Shown here in pieces: positions 24,950 through 34,718 of a stretch of DNA of 64,000 bases. Position 1 is the first letter of the stretch; the number at the start of each line of letters is the position of its first letter. The stretch spans positions 179,862,001 to 179,926,000 of the forward strand of contig JBITNC010000001.1 in the NCBI GenBank assembly GCA_050084985.1, in the 5' to 3' direction. A model generated the notes under the pieces. It saw nothing but the letters and a program-made list of their open reading frames with translations. It was not told the origin of the DNA and made no database searches. Source of the DNA: Nageia nagi (taxonomy: Eukaryota > Pinophyta). The translations under genes and the position numbers were made by a program.

Positions 24950-26839
24950 TCATCAAAAGGAAGTATAATACAACAGTCCTTCCTCACACTAGCATGGCTA
25001 GTGGTGCCTTGGTCACTCCTAAAGGTACTAGATCTAGACATAGTCCTAGACATGATAAGTCTCTTCACCTCAATTTTCTCCTCAAGTACTACAAGTTATG
25101 ACTATAAATGTCCCTTTTCATTTAATGAATTATTGATTTGTTTATTGTGCTCAAAAAATATATCCATCATGTTAAGGAATTCCTTATTACCATGTGCCTC
25201 TTGTACTTGCATTATTTCCTCTTGACCCTTCTCTAAAGTGGTCAGCCTTGTCTTCAACTCTTCTAGTTCTTGGTTATTTACCTCTAATGCATTTTTAAGC
25301 TATGTAATTTCATCCTCTTTTTTGCTTTATCTATCTCTACGTATAATTTTGTTTTAGCTATGATACAAAACAAAACATTTATTAGTATATATGTATATTT
25401 TAGAGCTAACTAATAGGTATGAGTGAGTTATTTACTAATCTCATTATCAAGTTATTGTTATGCTTATGTGGTTCATTGGCATCATCTCCTCATTTTTTCC
25501 CTTGGGTGTCTTCTTCTTATTGTGCCTCCTCGTCATCATTTGAAATATGGATATGTTGTAGCTCATCACCTACTTCTTCTTCTCCCTCCCCTACATTATC
25601 TTATTCTTATTATTTATCATCTCCTTCACTATCACCCTTTTATACCTCTTATAGGTCCTCTAGAGGATAAATCCTAAGTGTATCAACTCAAGCATTTAAT
25701 GACCAAGCCACATAATCTTGGTCAAATGGTGGTCCATAATTTGCATTATCACCCCCCTAATCATTTTCACTACCTGACCCATAATCTTGAGGTGCTCTCC
25801 ACTCCTTCCACTTAGGAAATATTTCATATAATCTTTGTTCATATGCTTTATGTCTCCATGTATGAACAACTAGTCTATATGTTGGTGCAACTACTTATAT
25901 CCTCCCAAACTATCACATAAAATGATCTACTCTATAAGACTCAATAAAGGTCTTCCTATTTTGAAGATAGCATGGTATCATTTTCCACCCTATTTCACCT
26001 CTTGATTCATTTTTCCAATAGGGTACATCCACATAGGGTTTATAAATAACATCTCCTACAAATAAGAAATGTGTAGTGTGTCAATAAATAATTTGATATT
26101 AGCTATAAGTTAATAAATCTAGATATTCATTTTAAAAAATAACACTTACCATCTACCATGTTATCTATAATTTTTCACCATGCCTCAACTCTCTTGTATT
26201 ATCAAGTGATTTTATCATGTTTTACCCACATGAACCATGTAGGATCATCATTTGATACCCTAGCCATCAGAATATCCTTGGGCCTATATACCCACACATG
26301 ATTATGTACCCAATGGTGTAGTATAAAATAATATTCCACTCTTTTACCATGCTTATGAACCTAATTAATAAAATTATTAATATCATAATACAATTAAGCC
26401 AAAATGTATGGTGCCCATGCAAACCTAACACCTTGGAATATCTAATGAACTACATAAATGAGCACAAGTGGAAACACATCATGATTCTTATCCAGATACA
26501 CAATGATATCAATATACACTTCCATGATAAGTCAAATACATTATATATTCTTCACCTTTATCCTAAATACTTGGTGAAAGTAAACTCCCTTCTTTCTCTC
26601 ATGATATTCTTCCATCCTTGTAATCCATGTAGCTAGCTCTCCCTAGAGTATTGTATTCACACCTTCCTTGATGTATATGGGCCTCCCTTTGATAGGTACA
26701 TGAAGTATCATATGAATTTCCTTAGGTATTATAATCACCCCATGTGGGTAAGTGAAAAGCATTGATACTCTAGGACCATTTGTACATCAAATCTATAAGT
26801 ATATCTTTTTCAACTCACATATAGGGAGCGTACAATAAG
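24950..26839 (-). pseudogene. plant-mobile-domain-like gene, 3' part, broken
   Basis: Minus-strand reading from 26839 continues the frame that starts beyond the Gypsy insertion. DLMYKWS and SINAFHLP come first, then after one frameshift HGVIIIPKEIHMILHVPIKGRPIY. This matches the plant mobile domain (PMD) pattern FHLPxGE...LGLPIxGxP. FAWAPYILAQLY-like sequence and DDPTWFMWV follow. A GT-AG intron fits at 26056-26149 (gtaagt...ttgtag). The next exon reads NPYVDVPYWK, and an acidic Glu/Asp-rich stretch lies near 25480-25680. A second intron fits at 25358-25435, then a coiled coil (NNQELEELKTRLTTLEKGQEE) near 25200-25300. Stops and frameshifts show that it is dead. The PMD label rests on motif recall. 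Confidence 0.5.
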
Positions 26840-27015
26840 TATCCTGTTGATTGAGATTGTGTAATATGTGCGCCTGGAACAATCTTAACCAAAGTAGTTC
26901 ACGAACAGACTGTGAGACGCAGCCTGATCTCCGGAGAAGGCCGGTTCCTTATCCATTGGGTAGAGAAAAAGTAACAGGAAAGAGATGAAAAGAGTAGGGA
27001 GCGAGAGATTCAAGC

Positions 27016-27105
27016 AAAAGGATAGGGTAACAAGAAAGGAAGTAAAAGGATAGGGTAACGAGAGAGGAAGTAAAGGGATAGGGTAACGAGAGAGAAAGCA
27101 AAGGG
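27016..27105. repeat. 28-bp tandem repeat in U5
   Basis: Three copies plus a partial one of aaaaggatagggtaacgaga-type units start at 27016, 27044 and 27072. The same array is at 34629-34718 in the other LTR. Confidence 0.85.
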
Positions 27106-27435
27106 GTAGATCACTAGTTCAGCACGGGCTTTCGCAGTGTGCGAAACCTTGGCCTGAATCTAGTGTCGCAGCCACAGAACAAGTTCTCACTCTCTGAATA
27201 GCTCCCCAGCTTCTACTCTACCATGTAGCAGACACAGTTATACTAGCAACCCGCAACTATTACTCAGGAAACAAGCTAAGCTGCCACAATGTAACCAAAT
27301 TAAGAATAACAATTACGAGTGCTAGACAAGAAAGGTCAAGATGGTTTCATAGTACCGGACTGAAGCTACAGGTCTTCGAGAACAAATGAAAAGGGCAATA
27401 CTAGGCTTCCGACCCTAGTTTCTCTTTATTTTCAT

Positions 27436-27444
27436 ATATTTATA
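27436..27444 (-). promoter_or_regulatory. LTR TATA box
   Basis: Minus-strand TATAAATAT, conserved at 35049-35057 in the 5' LTR. Transcription would begin near 27410 (35020 in the active copy). An AATAAA lies about 15 bp downstream of the box on the same strand. Confidence 0.7.
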
Positions 27445-27733
27445 CTGTATTAATAACAGTTACAAGATTATAGAATAGAAATGTTTACAAAATGGCCGCA
27501 AGATTCTGGCCTTCTTGAACTGATATCACCTACATATGACACTTGGCCGACTGTTACAAAATTGGGCAGATCGCCGATGATTTGGTTCCCTGATGATGGC
27601 GCTCAGGTATTTTGCAGACTTCCTTCTCTCCCAGAATGTTCAATTCTCCAACTCGGACTCTTCGATCTTTCATTGCAGCCTATTTTCCTCTGGATGAGGT
27701 CTTAATCCCAAATGTTAATTTTTTCCCTTCGCC

Positions 27734-28165
27734 TGACGTCAGCCTTGAATCTCCGGACTTCTTTATTCACTGGCTCCGGACACTAAATTACTCCTTGATG
27801 ATGTCATCCATTCCAAGCTCCGGTTCTTATTCAAAAATGTGAACGTCGTTTCGCCTGTGACGTCATCTTTCTTTCCTCCGGAATGTTTTCCTTTATGGCT
27901 CCGGATACTAAGTCGCTACTTGCTGACGTCACCTTCTTATTTCTCCGGAATACTTTACTCAAAGGCCCCGGGTACGAAGTTACTCCTTGCAGACGTCACC
28001 TCCTCCGGACTCCGGTTTCCTTTGCAATTATGAGCTTCTTCTTTTCCGTGATGTCATCTTCATATATCAGGAATGCTTTGTTTTCCGGAGACACTTGTGC
28101 TTACTTCGTCTTTTCAGGAACTTGGTCCTTGCCGAAAGATGAATATCTTATTCTCCGCCACGTCA
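27734..28165. promoter_or_regulatory. array of TGACGTCA-type (bZIP) sites in U3
   Basis: TGACGTCA occurs at 27734-27741, 27858-27865 and 27924-27931. One-base variants occur at 27799-27806 and 28049-28056 (TGATGTCA), 27990-27997 (AGACGTCA) and 28158-28165 (CCACGTCA). Starts are mostly 59-66 bp apart, with CTCCGGA-type segments between them, so the array looks like a decayed tandem repeat of about 62 bp. TGACG palindromes are established binding sites for plant bZIP factors such as the TGA group. All are upstream of the TATA box in element orientation. The 5' LTR has the same array at 35347-35778. Confidence 0.7.
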
Positions 28166-28434
28166 CCATTTCATTCCGGAAAACTTTACTCTGATCCCGA
28201 GCTATTTTATCCGCTCCAAAAAACTCCAGAGAATCTAAGAATGAACCCATGATTGAAATTAAGGTATACCGGGGCTTTAATAAAGAATTTATTTTGTAGG
28301 AATCTACATTATGGCGACTTCTGAGGGAAAATTTCGCCTTTGTCGAAAAGAAATTTAGAATCCAGCCTCAAATTCAAAATTGAAATCCTGTCTTTTCTAT
28401 TTACATATATACAAAATCATGTCTTTTCTTTCAG

Positions 28435-31400
28435 TCAATCTCCCGTGCATGCGGGTTCATAGTGCTTTAAATGCTGCCCATTGACCAAGATTGGCAGCCG
28501 CCACCCGTTTAACTTTGATATTTCGAAAGAATTCTTTCCTGCACATCTAGATATCATGTAAGGTCCGGACCATAAGGAATCAAACTTTTTATGTTTTCCA
28601 GTCTTGGCTCTGTCTTCATCCCATTTCAAAACTAAATCTCCTTCCTTGAAATCTTTTGGAGTGGCCTTTCGGTTATTGAACCATCTCTTAACTACTTCGT
28701 TTCTATTCTGTAAACTCTGATACGACTGATTCCGGAGTTCTTCCAAATGCAGTAGTTCATTCAGACGGACTTGATAGGGTTCGAAATCTCCTCCGTACTC
28801 TTGTAAAATTTTCAAGGCCGGAAGCTCGAAATGACTTGGCAACATGGCCCTCTTACCGTATACCAGAGTATAAGGGCTGGTCTTGATGGATGACTTCACA
28901 GTGATTCTATCTGCCCACAATGCCCAATTAAGTTTCTCATGCCAAGTTCGTGGGTTGTCTTCCATTATTCTTTTAAGAATCCGGATCAAGTTCTTATTTG
29001 TAGATTCGGCCAAACCATTACCCTGAGGGTAATAATTCGAGGAAGTTTTCCAGTAAATACCATATCTCATAGCGAAATTTGTGACTTCTGTTCCTACAAA
29101 TGCTAAGCCATTGTCTGAAACAATTGTTTGAGGGATACCATACCGGGTGATTAGCTTCTCTATGAATTTTACCACGGTATTCTGGTTTGCTTCTCTCACG
29201 GCTTCCGCCTCTGCCCATCTGGTGAAGAAATCTGTAGCTGTGAGAATAAATTTATGCCCGGCTGAAGAATTAGGATTGATTACTCCAATAAAATCCAACC
29301 CCCATTGCTGAAAGGGTTCCTCCGCCTGAACCGGTTCCAACGGCAATGCTGCACTTCTCTTTCTCCCCGCAAACCTTTGACATTTTTCACAACCCTGGGA
29401 TTTTGCAAAAGCCTCTTTAAACATAGTAGGCCAATAATATCCAGCTTGGATAATTTTACCCACCATTGTATATCCGGAATAATGGCCTCCGGATATCCCG
29501 GAATGAAACTCTTCAATAAGTTCTTCTGTCTTCGATGCCGGTACACATCTCAGCAAAACACCATCATGATTTCTTCTGTAAAGTACCTGATCTATTTCTG
29601 TATAATTTTGGGCATGAATTTTGAACCGCCTTCTCTGGGACGCATCCATGTTGTCAGGAAGCTTTCCGAACTCGAAGTATCTGCTTAACTGCTCTACCCA
29701 ATCATTCGTTATAACCCCTAGTTCGACCTCTGGTACCTTTTGTTCAATATGGCATACTGTTCCCTCCTCTGGTATTGTTGATTTTGCAAGTTGCTCACAA
29801 AGCGCTCTCCCTTTTATGAGCTTGGTAGGCCGGATTTCTACATCATATTTGAGGATTTTTGAAATCCAACCGGGTCTCCCTTCTCCCAACTCACCCTGCA
29901 TAATATAAGACCTGACATCCGGATGTATAGTTAGAATCAAAATCTTGCTTTGAGCAACATAATGTTTCAACTTACTAAGAGCTTTCACAATGGCCAAGAC
30001 TTGTTTTTCGAGAAAGGTATATTTCTCTTCGCAACTATTCATAGTTTGGCTGAAGAATGCTACGGGATATTCCTCATTCTTTTCATACTTTTGAGTCAGA
30101 ATAGCAGCGACACTAGTATCCGAACCATATGCATACAGAATAAACTTCTTACTAAAATCCGGATTTCTCAGTACCGGGGCTTCAGTAATTACCTCTTTGA
30201 TTTCTTGAAAAGCCTTTTTACCTTCTTCCGTCCACTCAAACAGTGTATCCTTCTTTAGCATCTGAGTAATAGGTTTGACAATGCCTGAAAAATCCTGAAC
30301 AAATCTTCTGACAAAATTAATCTGACCCAGAAAAGACTGTAGAGACTTCTTATTGGATGGGAGAACTAAGTTCTTAATTGCTTTTATTCTATCTGGATCA
30401 ATGGCCCAACCTTCCTTTGAAATTACATGACCCAATAACTTCCCTTCATCTACTGCGAAAATTGATTTCTTAGGATTCAAGGATATGCCATACCTTCTAC
30501 ATTTGATGAAAACCTGTTCCAGGTGTTGGACGTGAAGGTTTTTGTTGTGTGAGAACACAGTAATATCATCAAGATATACTACCACGCTTTTGTTCACCAA
30601 CTCTCCAAATGCATGATCCATAGCTCTTTGGAAAGTAGCTCCTGCATTAGACAAACCGAAAGGCATTCTCTGGAAAGCGAATGTACCCCATTTGGTTGTA
30701 AAAGCCGTTTTAAATTGGTCTTCGTTCCGGACCCACACCTGGTTGTACCCGGAGAAACCATCTATCAAAGAGAATTTTTCAGCACCCGCCACGGTATTGA
30801 GTATTTGTTCCATTGGTGGCAAAGGATAATGATCTCTCAAGGATACTTTATTCAGGCCCCGGAAATCCACACACAGCCTTATCTCACCATTTTTCTTCCG
30901 GACCGGTACGAGGTTCGCCACCCAAGTGGAGTGTTTAATGGGATAAATTATTCCAGCTTTATACAATTTCAAAACTTCTTGTTTCATAGCTGCTTCGATT
31001 TTAGGGTTCACTGGCCGCTGTTTCTGTCTGACTGGTTTGGCGTTTTCTATCAATTCAATAGTATGCTGCATCACTGACTTGTCGAAAATCTTCAAATCAT
31101 CGTAAGACCAAGCAATGACGTCCACATATGCCTTGCATAATTGCACAATCTCGTGGGTTTGTTCCGGGGTATTACAGGTACCGATTTTCAATGACTTGCC
31201 CGGGAAAACCTCACACTCTCTATAGTTATCCGGATTTATACTTAGACCTCTTCTTTTTACCTGGTCACATCTGTCAAACAATGCTTCGAACGGAATCAAA
31301 TCTTTGGGAACTTTATTATTATTCAGTTGAATTACATCCTGCCCCCGGAAGATTTCAGAATCTCCTTCACCTACCGCGTGACACACAGCTTGTTGTAATA

Positions 31401-31500
31401 GGAATTGATTAATCTGAGCCTCATCCCGGAACACTTGCCAGAAGGAATCATTATCCGGAATTGAAGGTCTGAAAATGAGTTGAACCCCTTTTTCCCTGAA
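28435..31500 (-). CDS. pol: Gypsy pol: reverse transcriptase, degenerate RNase H, integrase
   Basis: Open from the UAG at 31501 to 28435. Residues here are counted from the GTG codon at 31434. RT spans about 165-345, with LIDGFSGY (D225) and YLDD at 287-290. The RNase H at about 428-510 reads YAYGSD where DAS is expected (Tyr436 for Asp) and TIH where TDH is expected (Ile503), while Glu476 remains; it is probably inactive. The integrase has H644, H651, C682, C685, then D714, D774 and E810, an exact DD35E spacing. A GPY-type segment (SLWSGPYM) follows near 955, with no chromodomain. The first in-frame AUG is at residue 122 (31071), just before RT, so translation probably arrives from the upstream frame. 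No frameshift is visible. Confidence 0.95.
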   Translation of the reverse strand, partial: FREKGVQLIFRPSIPDNDSFWQVFRDEAQINQFLLQQAVCHAVGEGDSEIFRGQDVIQLNNNKVPKDLIPFEALFDRCDQVKRRGLSINPDNYRECEVFPGKSLKIGTCNTPEQTHEIVQLCKAYVDVIAWSYDDLKIFDKSVMQHTIELIENAKPVRQKQRPVNPKIEAAMKQEVLKLYKAGIIYPIKHSTWVANLVPVRKKNGEIRLCVDFRGLNKVSLRDHYPLPPMEQILNTVAGAEKFSLIDGFSGYNQVWVRNEDQFKTAFTTKWGTFAFQRMPFGLSNAGATFQRAMDHAFGELVNKSVVVYLDDITVFSHNKNLHVQHLEQVFIKCRRYGISLNPKKSIFAVDEGKLLGHVISKEGWAIDPDRIKAIKNLVLPSNKKSLQSFLGQINFVRRFVQDFSGIVKPITQMLKKDTLFEWTEEGKKAFQEIKEVITEAPVLRNPDFSKKFILYAYGSDTSVAAILTQKYEKNEEYPVAFFSQTMNSCEEKYTFLEKQVLAIVKALSKLKHYVAQSKILILTIHPDVRSYIMQGELGEGRPGWISKILKYDVEIRPTKLIKGRALCEQLAKSTIPEEGTVCHIEQKVPEVELGVITNDWVEQLSRYFEFGKLPDNMDASQRRRFKIHAQNYTEIDQVLYRRNHDGVLLRCVPASKTEELIEEFHSGISGGHYSGYTMVGKIIQAGYYWPTMFKEAFAKSQGCEKCQRFAGRKRSAALPLEPVQAEEPFQQWGLDFIGVINPNSSAGHKFILTATDFFTRWAEAEAVREANQNTVVKFIEKLITRYGIPQTIVSDNGLAFVGTEVTNFAMRYGIYWKTSSNYYPQGNGLAESTNKNLIRILKRIMEDNPRTWHEKLNWALWADRITVKSSIKTSPYTLVYGKRAMLPSHFELPALKILQEYGGDFEPYQVRLNELLHLEELRNQSYQSLQNRNEVVKRWFNNRKATPKDFKEGDLVLKWDEDRAKTGKHKKFDSLWSGPYMISRCAGKNSFEISKLNGWRLPILVNGQHLKHYEPACTGD

Positions 31501-31503
31501 CTA
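31501..31503 (-). other. in-frame UAG between gag-pro-aRH and pol
   Basis: Both flanking ORFs are in the same frame, and a single TAG separates PTDD from FREKG. The frame is otherwise open for about 1959 codons from 34311 to 28435. It could be a readthrough stop controlling the gag:pol ratio, or a recent single mutation. Base context is GAT TAG TTC AGG, which is not the TMV-type readthrough context. Confidence 0.85.
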
Positions 31504-34311
31504 ATCATCAGTGGGATCAAAGCTAGCTCCCATCTGTGCTAAAGCATCAGCCTCATGATTGAACCTCCTTGAGATCGACTGAATATGTAAAGCCTCGAAA
31601 TGTTCCAACAGATCCCAAACTCTATTTCTGTATGATTTCAAATAGTGATGCTTAGCTGAACATTTATCTGTCACCTGCTTTACTATTAGCTCTGAATCTC
31701 CTTTGATCTTCAAACACCGGATCTTCATTTTAATGGCTTGTTCCAGCCCGAGGCAAAGTGCTTCATATTCTGTTACATTATTTGAACATAACCAGGTAAG
31801 CCTGAAAGAGAATTTATATACCTTGCCATTTGGTTCCTTCAGAATGATTCCCACTCCAGATCCATTTTTAGACCTAGCTCCGTCAAAAAACATCTCCCAG
31901 ATCTCATTTCTCCGGAAGTTTCCCTTAGTGAGTTCCGGGACAAAAGACTCCGGTTCCATCAAGCAATAATTTCCAAATTCCATATCGCTGATGGTATTAA
32001 GCATACTCATACTATAAGGATCTTCGGTTTGCAACCTTTCCAGTAACTCGTCTGATTCCTCTATTTCACCAAAGATTGCACACACTTCCTCCTTTTTCTC
32101 TACGTGAAATTCGGAAATTTCCTCATTGTTTAACCTAACCCTCTTATTCCCACAAGGGATCAGATAATGAGTATAATCCATTGCTAGGTAACCTCCTATT
32201 TTCGCTGTAAACTCTCTGGACAAACATAACCCGAACAGAGGGGGTAACTCAACCACAACAACTTCTTGAGTGATAACCACAGAGGGGCACTTGTGCATCT
32301 TCAGAACTATATCTTTGATAACTCCCACTGTCTTAACAGGTGTGGAATCCAACTGTAATACTCCAGTAGTAGTTCGTGTCATAGGCAATCCCATTACGTC
32401 ACACACTGCTTTGGGCATAACAGTAGTAGCCGCTCCGGAATCAACCAAACAATTATGGAGCACATATCCTTCAATTTCCAGAGTCATGTAAAAGGCCGGA
32501 GGTTTATTTTTTCCCATCCCCGGAATTTTCGATGTCTCAAACAGATTTAGAACCTTTTCCATTCCTTCGTTCTGAGCTATAAGGGACGCTTTCAGCAAAT
32601 CAATCTGCCCAGGAATTTTTAAAGCCTCAAACAAAGATACTCTTGCCGGCGTCCTCTTTAACTCGGCCACAATATCGAACTCGGGAATAGCCGGAGGTTC
32701 TCCGATTTTATTTCTAAGACTATCGGTGAAACTTTCCCGAAGCTGTAGGGTATCATCTTTCCTCTGGTGCTTAGTGAGTGAAGGAAACCTTAGCTTCCGA
32801 ATACTTTGGTCATTGATTTTTGGGGTCGGTTTGATCTCCGGAAGTGGGAATTTTTCGGCATTCTTTTCCTTTTCCAGGACCTTATCCTTAGAACCGGGGA
32901 CTGCATCTTGCCTCCTAGAAAGCACTGGTCCGGCATCTCTTTGGGATTCAACTTTTCTTTCTGGAATACCGGAAACCAGGGGCCTCTTCCCCGATCTTGT
33001 TTCCACCGCAAAAACTCCTATATCTGCTGGTGCAAAATTCATCAAGTTTGCATTTTGATTTATGTCGCCTGCCACTCCGGGCGGCGAGATACCTCCATTT
33101 CCCGACAAATACTCTTGGTACTGATGCACGGGACATGTTGTTTGTTCATGCGCGTCATTGCAAGCCAAACACAAACCAACAACTGACCCGGAGGATGAAC
33201 CTTGATCTGAATTTTCTATCATTACATGTGGGCCCTTTTCCACTGCCGGGTAAGGATATCTCTTTGCATTGCTCTGTCTGCTTAGGATGGTGATCTGATT
33301 CGCCATATTTCTACACAAATCCCTGAGCTCTTGAATTTCTAATGATGACGCTACTCCCTGATTCACATTGGGCTGAGGGGGGGCAGGTAAAGACAAAGGA
33401 GCTCTAGGATTTGGCAAGTTTGATGACCAAGGTTGAACAGGAGCAGGAAAATGGGCTAGAGGTGGAACTGAACTGATTACCGGAGGTCTCCACATTTGCT
33501 GTTGGGTAGTTGTTGGAAAATAGGGCATAGGCATACGGCTTGGCAACTTACCAACTGCAATAAGACAGGATTCAGCATATACTGCTTGTCTATAGACCTC
33601 CGGGAAAGTATTCACTCCGGAATTTTGGATTTGCAGAGAGAGATCCGGAGGAAAGGCTCTCAGATAATACATCAAAGCTTGAAACTGCTGAGGCCTGACT
33701 GGCATGGGTACTCTCGTCCATGTTTTCTGGAATCTAATGTTGAAATCCGGGATGTTCTCTTGTTCAAACCTTTTGATTGAAGTAAACTGGGTTAACAAGG
33801 AAAAGGGATCCCCTAGTTCATTAAACTCCAGGATAAAAGGCTCTGCCAGTTGAGCCCAGGTACTGATGGATCCATTAGAAAGGCCCCTGTACCAATCCAG
33901 GACCTTTCCTTTGAAAGACTGAGCCAGTAATCTCACCATAATATCTTCATGCTGAATATTATGAATCTTTGCTAGGCCGGCTACATCCACACAGTGCTCA
34001 TAAGCCGTTTTTTCTGAAGTTGCATCAAACTCCGGAAGGGTTTTAAAAACATTTGCTGGGATATCATGTAATACCGCCAGAGCTATGGGTACCCCATTGT
34101 CCCATTCCGGATAAATATTCTGAGCTGGATTAGCCATTTCAGGGAAGGTATCTCTAGTATGAAGATTGGATGGTTCTGGCTTGATAAAGGATTTTAGGGA
34201 GTCGATACTATTCAGAGACTTGGACTTGATCAGGGTCTTTCTCCTAGGAGTATCTAACTTCCCAAACTCCGGTTTTTCTTTTGCTGCTCTAGTTTTAGAT
34301 CTTGTCCACAT
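31501..34311 (-). CDS. gag-pro: Gypsy gag, protease and archaeal-type RNase H
   Basis: Starts at ATG 34311 (MWTRSKTRAAK); the frame is open a little further upstream, but only to a TTG. The protein is 936 residues. Retrotransposon gag core lies at about 60-265 (LLAQSFKGKVLDWYRGL, FNELGDPFSLLTQF). A short zinc knuckle has C381, C384, H388 and C393 (C-x2-C-x3-H-x4-C). The protease has LVDSGAATTVMP with DSG at 624-626. An archaeal-type RNase H occupies about 803-930 with D810 (FFDGA), E848 (NVTEYEA), D872 (KGDSEL) and D922 (HEADALAQ), so all four catalytic acids are present. In commonly described Tat/Ogre elements this domain follows RT-RH instead. Gag forms the particle, the protease matures it and the RNase H degrades the RNA template. 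Confidence 0.93.
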   Translation of the reverse strand: MWTRSKTRAAKEKPEFGKLDTPRRKTLIKSKSLNSIDSLKSFIKPEPSNLHTRDTFPEMANPAQNIYPEWDNGVPIALAVLHDIPANVFKTLPEFDATSEKTAYEHCVDVAGLAKIHNIQHEDIMVRLLAQSFKGKVLDWYRGLSNGSISTWAQLAEPFILEFNELGDPFSLLTQFTSIKRFEQENIPDFNIRFQKTWTRVPMPVRPQQFQALMYYLRAFPPDLSLQIQNSGVNTFPEVYRQAVYAESCLIAVGKLPSRMPMPYFPTTTQQQMWRPPVISSVPPLAHFPAPVQPWSSNLPNPRAPLSLPAPPQPNVNQGVASSLEIQELRDLCRNMANQITILSRQSNAKRYPYPAVEKGPHVMIENSDQGSSSGSVVGLCLACNDAHEQTTCPVHQYQEYLSGNGGISPPGVAGDINQNANLMNFAPADIGVFAVETRSGKRPLVSGIPERKVESQRDAGPVLSRRQDAVPGSKDKVLEKEKNAEKFPLPEIKPTPKINDQSIRKLRFPSLTKHQRKDDTLQLRESFTDSLRNKIGEPPAIPEFDIVAELKRTPARVSLFEALKIPGQIDLLKASLIAQNEGMEKVLNLFETSKIPGMGKNKPPAFYMTLEIEGYVLHNCLVDSGAATTVMPKAVCDVMGLPMTRTTTGVLQLDSTPVKTVGVIKDIVLKMHKCPSVVITQEVVVVELPPLFGLCLSREFTAKIGGYLAMDYTHYLIPCGNKRVRLNNEEISEFHVEKKEEVCAIFGEIEESDELLERLQTEDPYSMSMLNTISDMEFGNYCLMEPESFVPELTKGNFRRNEIWEMFFDGARSKNGSGVGIILKEPNGKVYKFSFRLTWLCSNNVTEYEALCLGLEQAIKMKIRCLKIKGDSELIVKQVTDKCSAKHHYLKSYRNRVWDLLEHFEALHIQSISRRFNHEADALAQMGASFDPTDD

Positions 34312-34396
34312 AAACTCTAGATGCAAAAGAAAATGACAGGTTCAAAGCACCTATGATATTCACAAATAATTTGCTTTAATACATACCATGGATGGT

Positions 34397-34446
34397 GCTT
34401 CAGCAGAGTCGCCAATAAATTTCTTCGTGTCCCACCGGGTGTGCCA
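34397..34446 (-). promoter_or_regulatory. candidate primer binding region
   Basis: Minus strand, just inside the 5' LTR. Two TGG-starting segments are possible primer sites: TGGCACACCCGGTGGGAC (34446-34429, 11 nt from the LTR) and TGGCGACTCTGCTGAAGC (34414-34397, 43 nt away). Plant Tat-type elements often carry TTTTTGGCGCCC-type sequence here, which the first resembles. I cannot name the primer tRNA. Confidence 0.4.
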
Positions 34447-34628
34447 AAAAGAAATACTGTTGATTGAGATTGTGTAATATGTGCGCCTGGAACAATCTTA
34501 ACCAAAGTAGTTCACGAACAGACTGTGAGACGCAGCCTGATCTCCGGAGAAGGCCGGTTCCTTATCCATTGGGTAGAGAAAAAGTAACAGGAAAGAGATG
34601 AAAAGAGTAGGGAGCGAGAGATTCAAGC

Positions 34629-34718
34629 AAAAGGATAGGGTAACAAGAAAGGAAGTAAAAGGATAGGGTAACGAGAGAGGAAGTAAAGGGATAGGGTAAC
34701 GAGAGAGAAAGCAAAGGG
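34629..34718. repeat. 28-bp tandem repeat in U5 (5' LTR copy)
   Basis: Identical to the array at 27016-27105. Confidence 0.85.

Larger units (their letters stand above)
26845..28308 (-). repeat. 3' LTR of the Gypsy element
   Basis: Plus-strand ends are TGTTGATTGAG and GGAATCTACA. In element orientation, U3 runs from 28308 to about 27410 and R-U5 from there to 26845. It matches 34458-35921 base for base except for about 11 C/T or G/A changes, of which ten have the T or A in this copy. Confidence 0.95.

Noticed and set aside
27481-28194. Plus-strand frames of 64-103 codons in the Gypsy LTR (repeated at 35149-35807)
   Set aside because: They lie antisense in U3, overlap the regulatory repeats and occur in both LTR copies only because the LTRs are duplicates.
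29305-33780. Many plus-strand frames of 70-154 codons opposite the Gypsy ORFs
   Set aside because: They are antisense shadows of the intact gag-pro and pol frames, made possible by the higher GC content there.
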